Source: Leucobacter rhizosphaerae (GTDB lineage Bacteria > Actinomycetota > Actinomycetes > Actinomycetales > Microbacteriaceae). From it: 64,000 nt of DNA. A program made the position numbers and the translations under genes. The notes beneath the pieces were generated by a model. It saw only the letters and a list, made by a program, of their open reading frames with translations. It was not told the origin of the DNA and ran no database searches. Location of the stretch: positions 3,038,001-3,102,000 of the forward strand of contig NZ_CP095043.1 in NCBI RefSeq assembly GCF_022919175.1, in the 5' to 3' direction. This document shows positions 8,068-16,462 of this stretch, piece after piece; positions within the stretch are counted from its first letter, which is position 1, and each line of letters starts with the position of its first letter.

Positions 8068-9324
8068 GTGGAGACCGTCGAGTTCCGGCGTGACAACGGC
8101 TGGCTGCCGCGCGTGCTGCGCGGCGTTGCCGGGTTGCGGCTCGAGGTCGTCGGTGGGGCCGACGCGCTGCACGATCCGCGGGTCTTCAGCCTGCCGATCG
8201 AGGCGGCGCACCTCGAGGCGATCCGCTCGGACCTCGCCCGCCACCTGATCCTGTGCAGTGCGCTGCTGCCGCTCTGCCGCGACGCCGGGATCGACGGGCC
8301 GCTCGACGAGGGCGCGGCTGTCGCGCTCCTCGATCCGCTGCTGCTCGGCGCGCCCGACGAGGTCGATGCCGCGCTCGCGGCCGCCCGGTGGGATCGGGGC
8401 CAGCTCGTCGCGCACGGGGCCGACCTCGCTCTGCTCGACCGCGGCAAGGTGCACGCGGCGATGCGGTCCGCGCGCGAGACCGCGGACTGGTCGCGCGCGC
8501 AGGAGGACGACGCGCATCGCCGCCGGGCGCAGCGGGGCGTGACGCTGGCGCCGCTCGACGAGGCCGTGCTGCGCTACACCGGGCAGTTCCTGCACGGCTC
8601 GACCCTGCCGCGCCGCCTGCCCGACGCCGTTGATCCGACGCGGCTACCCGATGTGCTGCGGGTGGTCGAGACCGCGGAGCGCGCGAGTGCGGGGCTCCGG
8701 ATCGCGCGGGATCCGCGCCGGGGCGCGCGGGGCACCGACAAAGCGGACTGGACCCGCATGGAAACGGCCGTCGAAGCGGCGCTGCGGCAGGAGCACCCGG
8801 GCCTCGCGCGAGATGCGGTGCGCACGGTGAGCTTCCTGCTCTGCTCGGAGGCGGCGCACGCCGCGCGGGATCTGCCGTACGACCCGGAGGGCGCCGGTGA
8901 CGCGGGGTCGCCCGTGGATTCCGGATCCGGAACCCTCGACCGCGTGCTCGCGTTCAGCGACGATGCGGGCCACGACGGATCCTGGTGGCCCGGCTCCGCC
9001 CCGTCGGCCGTCGAGGCCTTCTGGGGGTTCGTGGCAGAGCACTATGGTTCGAAGAACGAGGTCTTCACCGTTGAGGACGAGGCGGCGGGGGACGGGATCC
9101 AGCTGCTGCTGTACGCCGACGCCCTGGCGCGAGTGAGCACGATGGTGCCCGCCCGCGGGGGATCCGAGCCCGTGTACCGGGTGGAGTACGGGATGGTCGA
9201 CGACCTGGCGCAGTATCGGGCGGCGGTGCGCGGCTTCGTCGCGGGCGGATTCGACGCGCTCGACGGGCTGTGCCGGTGGTACGACGACGCCGACGCGTTC
9301 GAGGCCGCCCGCCGCACCCGCTGA
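8068..9324 (+). CDS. Uncharacterised 418-residue protein
   Basis: I do not recognise a domain. The protein appears soluble, with no signal peptide or membrane helix, and is acidic and alanine-rich. It starts METVEFRRDNGWLPRVLRG and contains a conserved-looking central region (FLHGSTLPRRLPDAVDPTRL) and a C-terminal part with aromatic residues (VEAFWGFVAEHYGSKNEVF and DGLCRWYDDADAF). The GTG start lies 15 bp after ychF with no promoter visible between, so it is likely the second gene of a ychF operon. Codon use matches its neighbours, which argues for a resident gene. Function unknown. Confidence 0.75.
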   Translation: METVEFRRDNGWLPRVLRGVAGLRLEVVGGADALHDPRVFSLPIEAAHLEAIRSDLARHLILCSALLPLCRDAGIDGPLDEGAAVALLDPLLLGAPDEVDAALAAARWDRGQLVAHGADLALLDRGKVHAAMRSARETADWSRAQEDDAHRRRAQRGVTLAPLDEAVLRYTGQFLHGSTLPRRLPDAVDPTRLPDVLRVVETAERASAGLRIARDPRRGARGTDKADWTRMETAVEAALRQEHPGLARDAVRTVSFLLCSEAAHAARDLPYDPEGAGDAGSPVDSGSGTLDRVLAFSDDAGHDGSWWPGSAPSAVEAFWGFVAEHYGSKNEVFTVEDEAAGDGIQLLLYADALARVSTMVPARGGSEPVYRVEYGMVDDLAQYRAAVRGFVAGGFDALDGLCRWYDDADAFEAARRTR

Positions 9325-9343
9325 GCGCTCGGCCCCGACGCGC

Positions 9344-9349
9344 TACGAT
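9344..9349 (+). promoter_or_regulatory. -10 element of leaderless DUF1345 gene
   Basis: TACGAT followed by 6 bases and then the ATG at 9356; no ribosome-binding site. Confidence 0.6.
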
Positions 9350-9355
9350 CCGGGT

Positions 9356-9997
9356 ATGAGTGATCTCCCGCTGCGGGCGCAGGTGCGCATGCGCTGGACC
9401 GTCGCCCTGCTCGTCGGGGTGGCGGCCGGCATCGCCGTCGCCGCCGTGCTCGGGGTCGCCGCGGGCCTGCTCGCGGGCTGGTCCGCACTCGCCATCGTGA
9501 GCGCGGCCTGGACGCTCCTGCAGGTGTGGCGGATGGACGCGGGCGAGACCCGCGCCCACGCGACCGCAGAAGACCCCGGCCACCGCGTCGCCCGCACGAT
9601 CGCGATCGTCGGGAGCGTCGTCAGCCTCGGCGCCGTCGCGGCCGTGGTGCTCCACTCGCGCCACTCCAACGGCCTCGACGCCTATCTGCTCGCGGGCGTC
9701 GCCGTGCTGAGCGTGCTCTCCTCCTGGCTGCTGATCCAGACCGACTACATGCTGCGCTACGCCAAGGAGTACTACGCGGACGACGCCGGGGGCATCGACT
9801 TCAACCAACGCGAGGACCCGGAGTACTCCGACTTCATCTACTTCGCCGTCGGGCTCGGGATCGCGTACCAGGTGGCCGACACGAACATCTCGCGCAACGC
9901 GATCCGTCGCATCGTGATCGCCCAGACCCTGCTCGGCTACCTCTTCGGCGCCGGGATCATCGCCACCACCATCAACCTCATCGCCGGCCTGGGCTGA
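9356..9997 (+). CDS. DUF1345 family membrane protein
   Basis: Membrane protein of 213 residues with about five helices. The conserved block is [41 protein letters not shown], diagnostic for DUF1345; the family has no established function. Immediately after this block a helix with [20 protein letters not shown] completes the protein. It appears to be transcribed from its own leaderless promoter, with a -10 hexamer 6 bases ahead of the ATG, and is separated from the next gene by about 100 bp that contain that gene's promoter. Confidence 0.88.
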   Translation: [213 protein letters not shown]

Positions 9998-10087
9998 GCG
10001 GCCTGGCGGAATGCGCGGCGCGCCGAGTGGGCCCCGCGCGCCACGCCGGGATCCGGATCATCTCAGGCGCTTCGTCAGCATCTTGGC

Positions 10088-10093
10088 TACGCT
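10088..10093 (+). promoter_or_regulatory. -10 element of leaderless alarmone synthetase gene
   Basis: TACGCT, 6 bases, then the ATG at 10100. Confidence 0.6.
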
Positions 10094-10099
10094 GGCGCC

Positions 10100-10816
10100 A
10101 TGAGTACTCCCGCCGTCGACGACGAGATCACCATATCCGCGAGTGCATTGCGGTCCCTCGGGGACCAGATGCAGCGCTTCCTGCTCGAATACCGATTCGC
10201 GATGCAGGAGGTCGAGACGAAACTCGCGATCCTGCAGGAGGAGTTCCTCCACATGCACGAGTACAACCCGATCGAGCACGTCTCGAGCCGGGTGAAGTCG
10301 GTCGACAGCCTGGTGGACAAGCTCAGCCGGCGCGGGGTGAGCAGCGAGTTCGACGTGATCCGTCGCGAGATCCACGACATCGCGGGCGTGCGGGTGACCT
10401 GCGCGTTCATCCGCGACGTCTACCGGCTGTTCGATCTGCTGACCCAGCAGGACGACATCACCGTGCTCGAGGTCGAGGACTTCATCGACGAGCCGAAGGC
10501 GAACGGCTACAAGAGCCTGCACACGATCATCTCGGTGCCGGTCTACCTCTCGACCGGTCGCGTGGACGTGCCGGTCGAGGTGCAGTTCCGCACGATCGCC
10601 ATGGACTTCTGGGCGACGCTCGAGCACAAGATCTACTACAAGTACGACCGCCAGGTGCCGGACGCGCTGATCCACGAGCTCAAGACCGCCGCCGACACCG
10701 CTGCGGAGCTCGACACCCGCATGGAGAGCCTGCACGTGCAGCTCCACGGCGACCCGAGTTCCCCGCGCCCCGAGATCGGCCTGCACCCGGTCGAACCGCG
10801 CATCCACTCCGTGTAG
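10100..10816 (+). CDS. Small alarmone synthetase (RelQ-type GTP pyrophosphokinase)
   Basis: Single-domain (p)ppGpp synthetase of 238 residues, lacking the hydrolase and regulatory domains of long Rel. Visible synthetase motifs are VSSRVKSVDSLVDKL (nucleotide binding), IHDIAGVRVTCAFIRDVYRL, ANGYKSLHTII and VEVQFRTIAMDFWATLEHKIYYK, which carries the catalytic Glu-Gln motif. Length and motif order match RelQ/YjbM-type enzymes rather than RelP, but I cannot separate these securely. The likely reaction is pyrophosphate transfer from ATP to GDP, GTP or GMP. The C-terminal 20 residues after LHVQLHGD are low complexity. Leaderless promoter. Confidence 0.9.
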   Translation: MSTPAVDDEITISASALRSLGDQMQRFLLEYRFAMQEVETKLAILQEEFLHMHEYNPIEHVSSRVKSVDSLVDKLSRRGVSSEFDVIRREIHDIAGVRVTCAFIRDVYRLFDLLTQQDDITVLEVEDFIDEPKANGYKSLHTIISVPVYLSTGRVDVPVEVQFRTIAMDFWATLEHKIYYKYDRQVPDALIHELKTAADTAAELDTRMESLHVQLHGDPSSPRPEIGLHPVEPRIHSV

Positions 10817-10900
10817 CGGCGACGACGTTTAGCGGCGGCGACGTGTAGCGGCGGCCGCGGCGCCGCGCACCGGGTGCGCTCCGCACCGACCGCCGTGCGG

Positions 10901-10906
10901 TAGCGT
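10901..10906 (+). promoter_or_regulatory. -10 element of leaderless phosphotransferase gene
   Basis: TAGCGT, 6 bases, then the GTG at 10913. Confidence 0.6.
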
Positions 10907-10912
10907 CGAAGC

Positions 10913-11674
10913 GTGGAAACCGAATACCTCCCGGGCGGATCCGGCGGCGTGTGGCGCGTGCGCCTGCCCGACGGCGAGACCCGCGTGCACCGCCCCACGG
11001 GCGCCTGGACCCCCGCCGTGCATGCGCTGCTCGCGCACCTCGCCGAGCGGGGCCTCGACGGGATCCCGCGCGTGATCGGGCGGGACGACGAGGACCGCGA
11101 GGTGCTGAGCTACCTGCCCGGCCGCACCCTCGATCCCGAGACCGAGCAGCCGAGCGCCCGCGCCCTCGTGCACGCCGCGGCGTGGCTCCGGAGGTTCCAC
11201 GACGCCGTGCGCGACTTCCGGCCCGGCGCCCTCGAGTGGCGCCAGGGATTGCAAGAGCTCGGGCCCGACGAGGTGATCTGTCACAACGACCCCGGGCTCT
11301 ACAACTGGGTCGTCGTCGACGACGACTTCGCGGGCATGATCGATTGGGATCGCGCCGGGCCCGGCCGCCCGCTCGACGACCTGGCGTTCCTGGTGTGGTC
11401 CGGGGTCCCTCTCCTGCGCCCCATTCCCGCGGCTGAGGCGGCGGATCGTCTCGCCGCCGTCGCGGAGGCGTACGGCGACGTCGCTCCCGCGCGGTTGCTC
11501 GACGCCGTCTCGGACCGCATGGGTCTCATCGCCGAGCGCTGGCGGGCCGGGCTCGAGCGCGGCGACCCGGGCACCATCGCGCTCCGCGACGCCGGGATCA
11601 TGGACCGCCACCTCGCCCGCGTGGCGGCCTTCGCAGACCGACGCGCGGCGATCCTCGACCACCTGCCGGCGTGA
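10913..11674 (+). CDS. Aminoglycoside phosphotransferase-fold kinase
   Basis: Phosphotransferase of 253 residues with the APH/choline-kinase fold. The catalytic loop is VICHNDPGLYNWVV (HxDxxxxN-like, with Asp as base and Asn as metal ligand) near residue 124 and the following metal-binding motif is MIDWDRAGPGRPLDDLAF, the IDW-type DxD equivalent. The N-terminal lobe is short, and the usual Lys in the nucleotide-binding strand is not obvious. The natural substrate is unknown; homologues of this short type are usually annotated only as phosphotransferase, and antibiotic resistance should not be assumed. It is monocistronic by spacing and has its own leaderless promoter. Confidence 0.82.
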   Translation: METEYLPGGSGGVWRVRLPDGETRVHRPTGAWTPAVHALLAHLAERGLDGIPRVIGRDDEDREVLSYLPGRTLDPETEQPSARALVHAAAWLRRFHDAVRDFRPGALEWRQGLQELGPDEVICHNDPGLYNWVVVDDDFAGMIDWDRAGPGRPLDDLAFLVWSGVPLLRPIPAAEAADRLAAVAEAYGDVAPARLLDAVSDRMGLIAERWRAGLERGDPGTIALRDAGIMDRHLARVAAFADRRAAILDHLPA

Positions 11675-11713
11675 CGGTGGCACGGCGACTGTGTCACACT
11701 GGCAGCGGCCGAC

Positions 11714-11758
11714 CAGTCACGCAGCATGCAGTCACGCAGCATGCAGTCACGCAGCAAG
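11714..11758. repeat. 15-bp direct repeat, three copies
   Basis: Unit cagtcacgcagcatg at 11714-11728, 11729-11743 and 11744-11758; the third ends in aag instead of atg and runs into the ribosome-binding site of the DUF4287 gene. Confidence 0.85.
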
Positions 11759-11770
11759 GGAGCAACAGCG

Positions 11771-11992
11771 ATGAGTGAGACCGTCAAGGGACCGAAGTCC
11801 TACTTCCCCTCGATCGAGGCCACGTACGGCAAATCGATCGACGAGTGGATCGAGGTGCTGCGCCCCACCGCCGGGCAGAAGCACATGGAGCAGGTGGCCT
11901 TCCTCAAGGAGCAGGGGATGGGGCACGGCCACGCCAATGCCCTCGTCGCCGTGTTCCGCGCCGAGCACGGCGGTGCCGAAGGCGCGGCATGA
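11771..11992 (+). CDS. DUF4287 domain protein
   Basis: Small soluble protein of 73 residues. The sequence KSYFPSIEATYGKSIDEWIEVL followed by HMEQVAFLKEQGMGHGHANALVA is typical of DUF4287, a family of unknown function that occurs widely in Actinobacteria and Firmicutes. The ATG at 11771 is chosen because AAGGGAGC precedes it by 8 bases; earlier in-frame ATGs lie inside a triplicated 15-bp repeat and would give an MQSRS-repeat N-terminus. The stop overlaps the homocysteine methyltransferase start by 4 bp, so the two are translationally coupled. Confidence 0.85.
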   Translation: MSETVKGPKSYFPSIEATYGKSIDEWIEVLRPTAGQKHMEQVAFLKEQGMGHGHANALVAVFRAEHGGAEGAA

Positions 11993-12915
11993 CGCGCACG
12001 TCGGCCGTCGGACTCGCGGATGGCGGGATCGAGACGTCGCTCGCCGAGGCCCTCGGACATGAGCTCCCGGAGTTCGCGGCCTTCGTGCTGCTCGATTCGG
12101 TCGAGGGACGGGACGCTCTGCGCGCCTACTTCCGGCCCTATGTCGAACTCGCGGAGGCGTCTGATCTGCCCCTCACACTCGACACCCCGACGTGGCGCGC
12201 GAACGCCGACTGGGGTGCGCTGCTCGGATACGACGCGGAGCGCCTGGCGGCGGCGAACGCGGACGCGGTCGCCCTCGTGCGGTCGTGCGACGACGCCGGT
12301 CGCGCGGTCATCAACGGCTGCGTCGGTCCGCGCTGGGACGACTACGTCGCAGACGCGCGCATGAGCGCGGAGGAGGCGACGGCGTACCACGCACCGCAGG
12401 TGACGGCACTGGCGGAAGCCGGTGCCGACCGTGTGACCTCGGTCACCACACTCGACGCGGACGAGGGGATCGGCGTCGTGCGGGCCGCGGTCGCGGTGCG
12501 CATCCCCGCCGCGGTGTCGTTCGTCGTCGGCGCGGACGGCCGGTTGGCCGACGGCAGCTCCCTCGTCGACGCCATCGCCGCCGTCGACGCCGCCACGGAC
12601 GCCGCGGCGCTGGGGTTCCTCGTGAACTGCGCGCACCCGGACGAGGTGCGGACGGGGCTCGAGGGGAGCGCGGGATCGCCCGAGCTCGACCGCCTCATCG
12701 GCTTCCGGCTGAACGCTGCGCGTCACGGCGATGACGGCCCGGGTGACGCGCCTGCGGACTTCGCGGAGGCGGAGTGGCGGCTCTCGAGCGTGGTGCCGAC
12801 CGCGGCCACCTTCGGCGGTTGCTGCGGCACCGACACGTCGCACCTCGCCGAGCTCGCGGCGCGCATCGTCGCGCACGCGGATCGTCAGGGAGACCCTCAG
12901 TCAGGAACTCGTTAG
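11989..12915 (+). CDS. Homocysteine S-methyltransferase family protein
   Basis: Zinc-dependent methyltransferase of 308 residues with the homocysteine-binding TIM-barrel domain. It begins with the DGGIETSL substrate motif, and the three zinc ligands are seen as Cys in LVNCAHPDEV and the Cys pair in FGGCCGTDTSHL near the C-terminus. The family transfers a methyl group from S-methylmethionine or betaine-like donors to homocysteine to give methionine; the donor here is not determined. Translation is coupled to the DUF4287 gene through an ATGA overlap. The stop codon TAG is part of the -10 hexamer of the next gene. Confidence 0.88.
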   Translation: MTRTSAVGLADGGIETSLAEALGHELPEFAAFVLLDSVEGRDALRAYFRPYVELAEASDLPLTLDTPTWRANADWGALLGYDAERLAAANADAVALVRSCDDAGRAVINGCVGPRWDDYVADARMSAEEATAYHAPQVTALAEAGADRVTSVTTLDADEGIGVVRAAVAVRIPAAVSFVVGADGRLADGSSLVDAIAAVDAATDAAALGFLVNCAHPDEVRTGLEGSAGSPELDRLIGFRLNAARHGDDGPGDAPADFAEAEWRLSSVVPTAATFGGCCGTDTSHLAELAARIVAHADRQGDPQSGTR

Positions 12916-12918
12916 GCT
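12913..12918 (+). promoter_or_regulatory. -10 element overlapping a stop codon
   Basis: TAGGCT starts with the stop codon of the methyltransferase gene and lies 6 bases before the GTG at 12925, giving a leaderless transcript. Confidence 0.6.
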
Positions 12919-12924
12919 GAGTGC

Positions 12925-13596
12925 GTGACTAGAGATCCGTTTGAGGAACTGTTCGGCCCGGCCGGAGAGGAGCCCCGCCCCGTTCCGGCACGCGACCGCC
13001 TCGCCTACGAGCAGGCCGAGCGGGTGCGCACGGCGCAGCTGGAGACGAAGCCGGAGTCGACGAACCGCATCGCCAAGTTCCGTCCCTGGATCATCGTCGG
13101 GGTCGTCGCGGTGCTCGCGCTCGTGGGCTCGATCGTGATGGTGAACCTCGCGCGCGGGGGAGGGGACACGACCGCGACGCCGGCGCCGACGACCACGCAG
13201 CCGACGACTGAGAACTCGCCCTCGACTCCGGCGACCACCGAGCCGACGGAGACCGACGATCCGACGCCCGACCCCGATGAGGTGCCGGCGGTCGAGGTGG
13301 GGCCGACGAACAACATGCCGATCGGGCCGTGGAACGCCACGTCCGAACTCTCGCAGAAACTGGGGTCCACGAGCTTCTCGATTCCCGACGGCTCGAACCT
13401 GGTGCTGTCCTCGGCGCTGCTCGACTCGTTCCCGAACGAGTGCGCCGACATGCGCACCGCGTGGGGGGCGACGCTGCTCGAGAACGGCACGTACGAGGTG
13501 CGGAAGCCCGCGACCCGGTGCGCCGCGGCGCCCGAGCTCTACGACGAGGTCTGGGGTCTCGTCGCGGCCTGGGTCACGACGATCAAGCCGGCGTAG
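12925..13596 (+). CDS. Hypothetical membrane-anchored protein with Thr/Pro linker
   Basis: Unrecognised protein of 223 residues. A cytoplasmic N-terminus of about 52 residues (with FEELFGPAGEEP) precedes a single membrane helix (WIIVGVVAVLALVGSIVMV), then an extracytoplasmic Thr/Pro/Glu-rich linker (about residues 77-128) and a compact C-terminal domain of about 90 residues with two cysteines (FPNECADMRTAW and TRCAAAPELYDEVW) that could form a disulfide. The layout is that of a type II anchored surface or sensor protein. Its own leaderless promoter overlaps the previous stop codon. Convergent with the CPBP protease gene. Function unknown. Confidence 0.75.
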   Translation: MTRDPFEELFGPAGEEPRPVPARDRLAYEQAERVRTAQLETKPESTNRIAKFRPWIIVGVVAVLALVGSIVMVNLARGGGDTTATPAPTTTQPTTENSPSTPATTEPTETDDPTPDPDEVPAVEVGPTNNMPIGPWNATSELSQKLGSTSFSIPDGSNLVLSSALLDSFPNECADMRTAWGATLLENGTYEVRKPATRCAAAPELYDEVWGLVAAWVTTIKPA

Positions 13597-13616
13597 CGAC
13601 TGCCACGACGCGGGGG

Positions 13617-14444
13617 TTACGCCGCGGGCGCCGCGAACAGCGCCGGAAGCAGCGCGACGGCCAGGGGATACCCGACGAAACTCACGATGTCGAGGATCCA
13701 GTGCGCCACGACGAGCGGGAGCACTCGGCCGAACCGGTGGTACGCCCAGCCGAACAGCAGCCCCATCGCCACGTTGCCGATGAACCCGCCGAAGCCCTGG
13801 TAGAGGTGGTAGCTGCCGCGCAGCAGCGCGCTCGACAGAATGATGGAGAGCGTGCCGAAGCCGAGCCGCTTGAGACGGTCGAAGAGGTAGGCAACCACGA
13901 TCAGCTCCTCGCCGAGTGCCGCGCGGAGCGCCTGGAGGATCAGGATCGGCGCGGTCCACCAGGCGGCGTCCAGTGCAGCCGGGACGACGGTCGTGTTGAT
14001 CCCGATCGTCTTCGCGAACACGTAGAACACGATCCCGGGGATCCCGACCGCCGCGGCCAGGAGGAAGCCGCCTCCCGTCTCGCGGAACCACCACAGTCGC
14101 CCTCCGTTGACGGGCCGGCCGAAGCCGAGCCGTCGCAGGTGGGGGCGGCGGTCGCTCCAGAGCAGGAAGATCACGAGCGCGACGGGCGCGAGGCCGAAGG
14201 CGAAGCCGAGCAGCTGGTAGATCAGGTCGAACGTCGGGCGCTCGGCGAGCGGCCGATTGATCGTCGCCGTCTGGGCGGAGAGCGCCGCCTCGCGCGTGAG
14301 CCGCTCGACGATGTTCACGATCGCGTAGACACCGGAGGCGCCGAACGACAGCGCGAGCACGATCCCGATCTCCCAGCGGAGTCGGGAGCGGATGCGGGTG
14401 CGGAGATCTGGGCGCGGGTGCGTGGTCGCCGTGGGGGTGGTCAC
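13617..14444 (-). CDS. CPBP family intramembrane glutamic endopeptidase
   Basis: Membrane protein of 275 residues with seven to eight helices and the CPBP (Rce1-like, formerly CAAX/abortive-infection) protease motifs: GEELIVVAYLFDRL with the catalytic Glu pair, SSALLRGSYHLYQGFGGFIGN with the conserved His, and VVAHWILDIVSF with the third motif. These enzymes cleave within or near the membrane; targets here are unknown. The GTG start (VTTPTATTHPRP) was chosen because a -10 hexamer lies 6 bases upstream; a much longer in-frame extension to 14684 has no support and unusual composition. It is divergent from the peptide-transporter operon. Confidence 0.85.
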   Translation of the reverse strand: MTTPTATTHPRPDLRTRIRSRLRWEIGIVLALSFGASGVYAIVNIVERLTREAALSAQTATINRPLAERPTFDLIYQLLGFAFGLAPVALVIFLLWSDRRPHLRRLGFGRPVNGGRLWWFRETGGGFLLAAAVGIPGIVFYVFAKTIGINTTVVPAALDAAWWTAPILILQALRAALGEELIVVAYLFDRLKRLGFGTLSIILSSALLRGSYHLYQGFGGFIGNVAMGLLFGWAYHRFGRVLPLVVAHWILDIVSFVGYPLAVALLPALFAAPAA

Positions 14445-14811
14445 GGACTCAGCGTAGCGTCGGTTCTTCGGGCGAGCGCCCGAGGGGGATCCCGGATCCG
14501 GTGCGCGAACGGGTTGTACCAGACAGCGTCTTGAGCCGCTCCAGCGGATATTCGAATACGACAATCCGCTCGTCTGAATTCGCGTGAAATTCCTCGGGAT
14601 CCACAAACTGTCGTCACGAGTCGGTTGCGAACGCGGCCTGAGTCGATGATCTTCAGACACGCCAGCTAGGGTGAGAAGCGTCAATTACGTTCCGTTCGCG
14701 CGCAGATTGAGCGGGATACGCAGCTGGAATCGCACACATTGGTGCGAGAGGCGTGCGGCATCTGGAAATCTGAATCGGCGTGCGACGCGGGGAAAGCAAA
14801 GGGGAATACCT
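14445..14811. other. Divergent intergenic region, CPBP gene / dpp operon
   Basis: 367 bases without a gene, noticeably lower in GC than its surroundings. It holds the CPBP leaderless promoter at its left end, a perfect 7-bp-arm palindrome TCGGGCG-AG-CGCCCGA at 14468-14483, and an inverted repeat AGCGGAT / ATCCGCT at 14543-14549 and 14564-14570 around a TTCGAA core. The long leader of the binding-protein gene follows, with a possible -10 TAGGGT at 14667-14672, but no clear -35 box. The two dyads are operator candidates; no regulator can be assigned. Confidence 0.5.
14451..14456 (-). promoter_or_regulatory. -10 element of leaderless CPBP gene
   Basis: TACGCT on the minus strand, 6 bases before the GTG at 14444. 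Confidence 0.55.
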
Positions 14812-16419
14812 GTGAAGCGTTCGAAGAAGGCGCTGGGCTTTATCGCTCTGGCGGCCGCAAGCGCACTTGTGTTGTCGGGCTGCTCGTCGAGCGGCGAGGG
14901 CTCGGGCGGCGGCGCAGCCGGCTCGGGGATCATCACGGTCAACAACACCGAGCCGCAGAAGGGCCTCGTGCCCGCGGACACCACCGAGGTCGGCGGCGGC
15001 AAGGTCGTCGACGCGCTCTGGGAGGGCCTCGTCTACTACGACGCTGACGGCGTCACGCAGATGGGTGTTGCGGAGTCGATCGAGTCCGACGACCAGGTGA
15101 CCTGGACCGTGAAGCTCCGCGACGACGCGGTCTTCTCGGACGGCACCCCGGTGCTCGCGAAGAACTTCGTGGACGCGTGGAACTACGCGGCCAACGTCGA
15201 CAACGCGATGGGCAACCAGTACTTCTTCAGCGTCATCGAGGGCTTCAGCGAGACCGAGCCCGTCGAGGCCATGTCGGGGCTCAAGATCGTCGACGACCAC
15301 ACCTTCACCGTCGCCGCGACCCCGGACTTCCCGGACCGCCTCGGCTACTCGGCCTACTACCCGCTCCCGGACGTCGCGTTCGAGGACATGGAGGCGTTCG
15401 GTCAGAACCCGATCGGCAACGGCCTGTACAAGCTCGATGGCGAGGACGCCTGGAAGCACAACGAGTCGATCGCGCTCGTGAAGAACGACACCTACGTGGG
15501 CCCGCGCGAGGTCGCGAACGAGGGCATCGACTTCAAGATCTACGCGTCGCTCGACGCCGCGTACACCGATCTGCTGGCGAACAACCTCGACGTGCTCGAC
15601 CAGATCCCGGACACCTCCTTCTCGGTGTTCCAGGAGGAGCTGGGCGATCGTGCGATCAACCAGGCCGGCGCGCTCACGACGACGCTCACGATCTCGGAGA
15701 ACCTCGAGCACTTCACGGGTGAAGAGGGCAAGCTCCGTCGTGCGGCGCTCTCCATGGCGCTGGATCGCGATGAGATCATCGACGTGATCTTCGAGGGCAC
15801 GAACATCCCCGCGACCGACTTCACCTCGCCGGTGGTCGACGGCTACGCCGACGATCTCGCCGGTGCCGAGGTGCTCGAGTTCAACGCCGACGAGGCGAAG
15901 AAGCTCTGGGCCGAGGCCGATGCGATCAGCCCGTTCACCGGCACCCTCGAGGTGGCGACCAACTCCGACGGCCCGCACCAGGTGTGGATCGAGGCCGTTG
16001 CGAACCAGTGGGCGAACAACCTCGGGATCACCGCGGCGCCGAAGCTCTACCCGACCTTCCAGGCGTTCCTGGACGATCGTGAAGCCGATGTCGTCGGCGG
16101 CCCGTTCCGCGCCGGCTGGCAGGGCGACTACCCGGGTGCGTACAACTACATGCAGCCGCTGTACTACACCGGCTCCAGCTCGAATCACGGCTTCTACTCC
16201 AACGAGGCCTTCGACACGCTGCTCGACGAGGCGTCGCGCGAGTCCGATCACGACGCGCGGATCGCGAAGCTGAACGAGGCGCAGGAGATCCTGCTCGCCG
16301 ACCTGCCGTCGATCCCGCTCTGGTACCAGGGCACCACGGGTGGCCACAGCGAGAGCGTCGACAACGTCGCCTTCGGGTGGAACTCCGTGCCGATCTTCAA
16401 CGAGATCACGAAGGGCTAA
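14812..16419 (+). CDS. Peptide ABC transporter substrate-binding lipoprotein
   Basis: Extracytoplasmic binding protein of 535 residues, cluster C (DppA/OppA, SBP_bac_5). It has a lipoprotein signal with positively charged MKRSKK, a hydrophobic stretch and lipobox LSGC with Cys24 as the lipidation site. The domain begins at ITVNNTEPQKGLVPADT and shows the family pattern VTWTVKLRDDAVFSDGTPVLAKNFVDAW and NPIGNGLYKL. The GTG start is preceded by AAAGGGG. It is first in an operon with two permeases and a fused ATPase. A strong hairpin lies directly after the stop, probably allowing higher expression of this gene than of the membrane components. Confidence 0.93.
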   Translation: MKRSKKALGFIALAAASALVLSGCSSSGEGSGGGAAGSGIITVNNTEPQKGLVPADTTEVGGGKVVDALWEGLVYYDADGVTQMGVAESIESDDQVTWTVKLRDDAVFSDGTPVLAKNFVDAWNYAANVDNAMGNQYFFSVIEGFSETEPVEAMSGLKIVDDHTFTVAATPDFPDRLGYSAYYPLPDVAFEDMEAFGQNPIGNGLYKLDGEDAWKHNESIALVKNDTYVGPREVANEGIDFKIYASLDAAYTDLLANNLDVLDQIPDTSFSVFQEELGDRAINQAGALTTTLTISENLEHFTGEEGKLRRAALSMALDRDEIIDVIFEGTNIPATDFTSPVVDGYADDLAGAEVLEFNADEAKKLWAEADAISPFTGTLEVATNSDGPHQVWIEAVANQWANNLGITAAPKLYPTFQAFLDDREADVVGGPFRAGWQGDYPGAYNYMQPLYYTGSSSNHGFYSNEAFDTLLDEASRESDHDARIAKLNEAQEILLADLPSIPLWYQGTTGGHSESVDNVAFGWNSVPIFNEITKG

Positions 16420-16427
16420 CCCTCTTC

Positions 16428-16462
16428 GCCGAGGCCCCGGACATCGCGTTCGGGGCCTCGGC
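16428..16462 (+). terminator. Intra-operon hairpin after binding-protein gene
   Basis: Perfect 12-bp stem GCCGAGGCCCCG / CGGGGCCTCGGC with an 11-base loop, starting 8 bases after the binding-protein stop. Such hairpins partly terminate transcription or protect the upstream message, so the binding protein outnumbers the permeases. No U-tract follows. Confidence 0.7.

Noticed and set aside
10913..11674. Aminoglycoside resistance gene
   Set aside because: The fold is shared by many kinases of unrelated substrates; there is no resistance context or mobility signal.
11771..12915. Methionine-pathway riboswitch ahead of the methyltransferase
   Set aside because: The gene is coupled by overlap to DUF4287 and the short leader contains only the 15-bp repeats, with no SAM- or cobalamin-riboswitch features.
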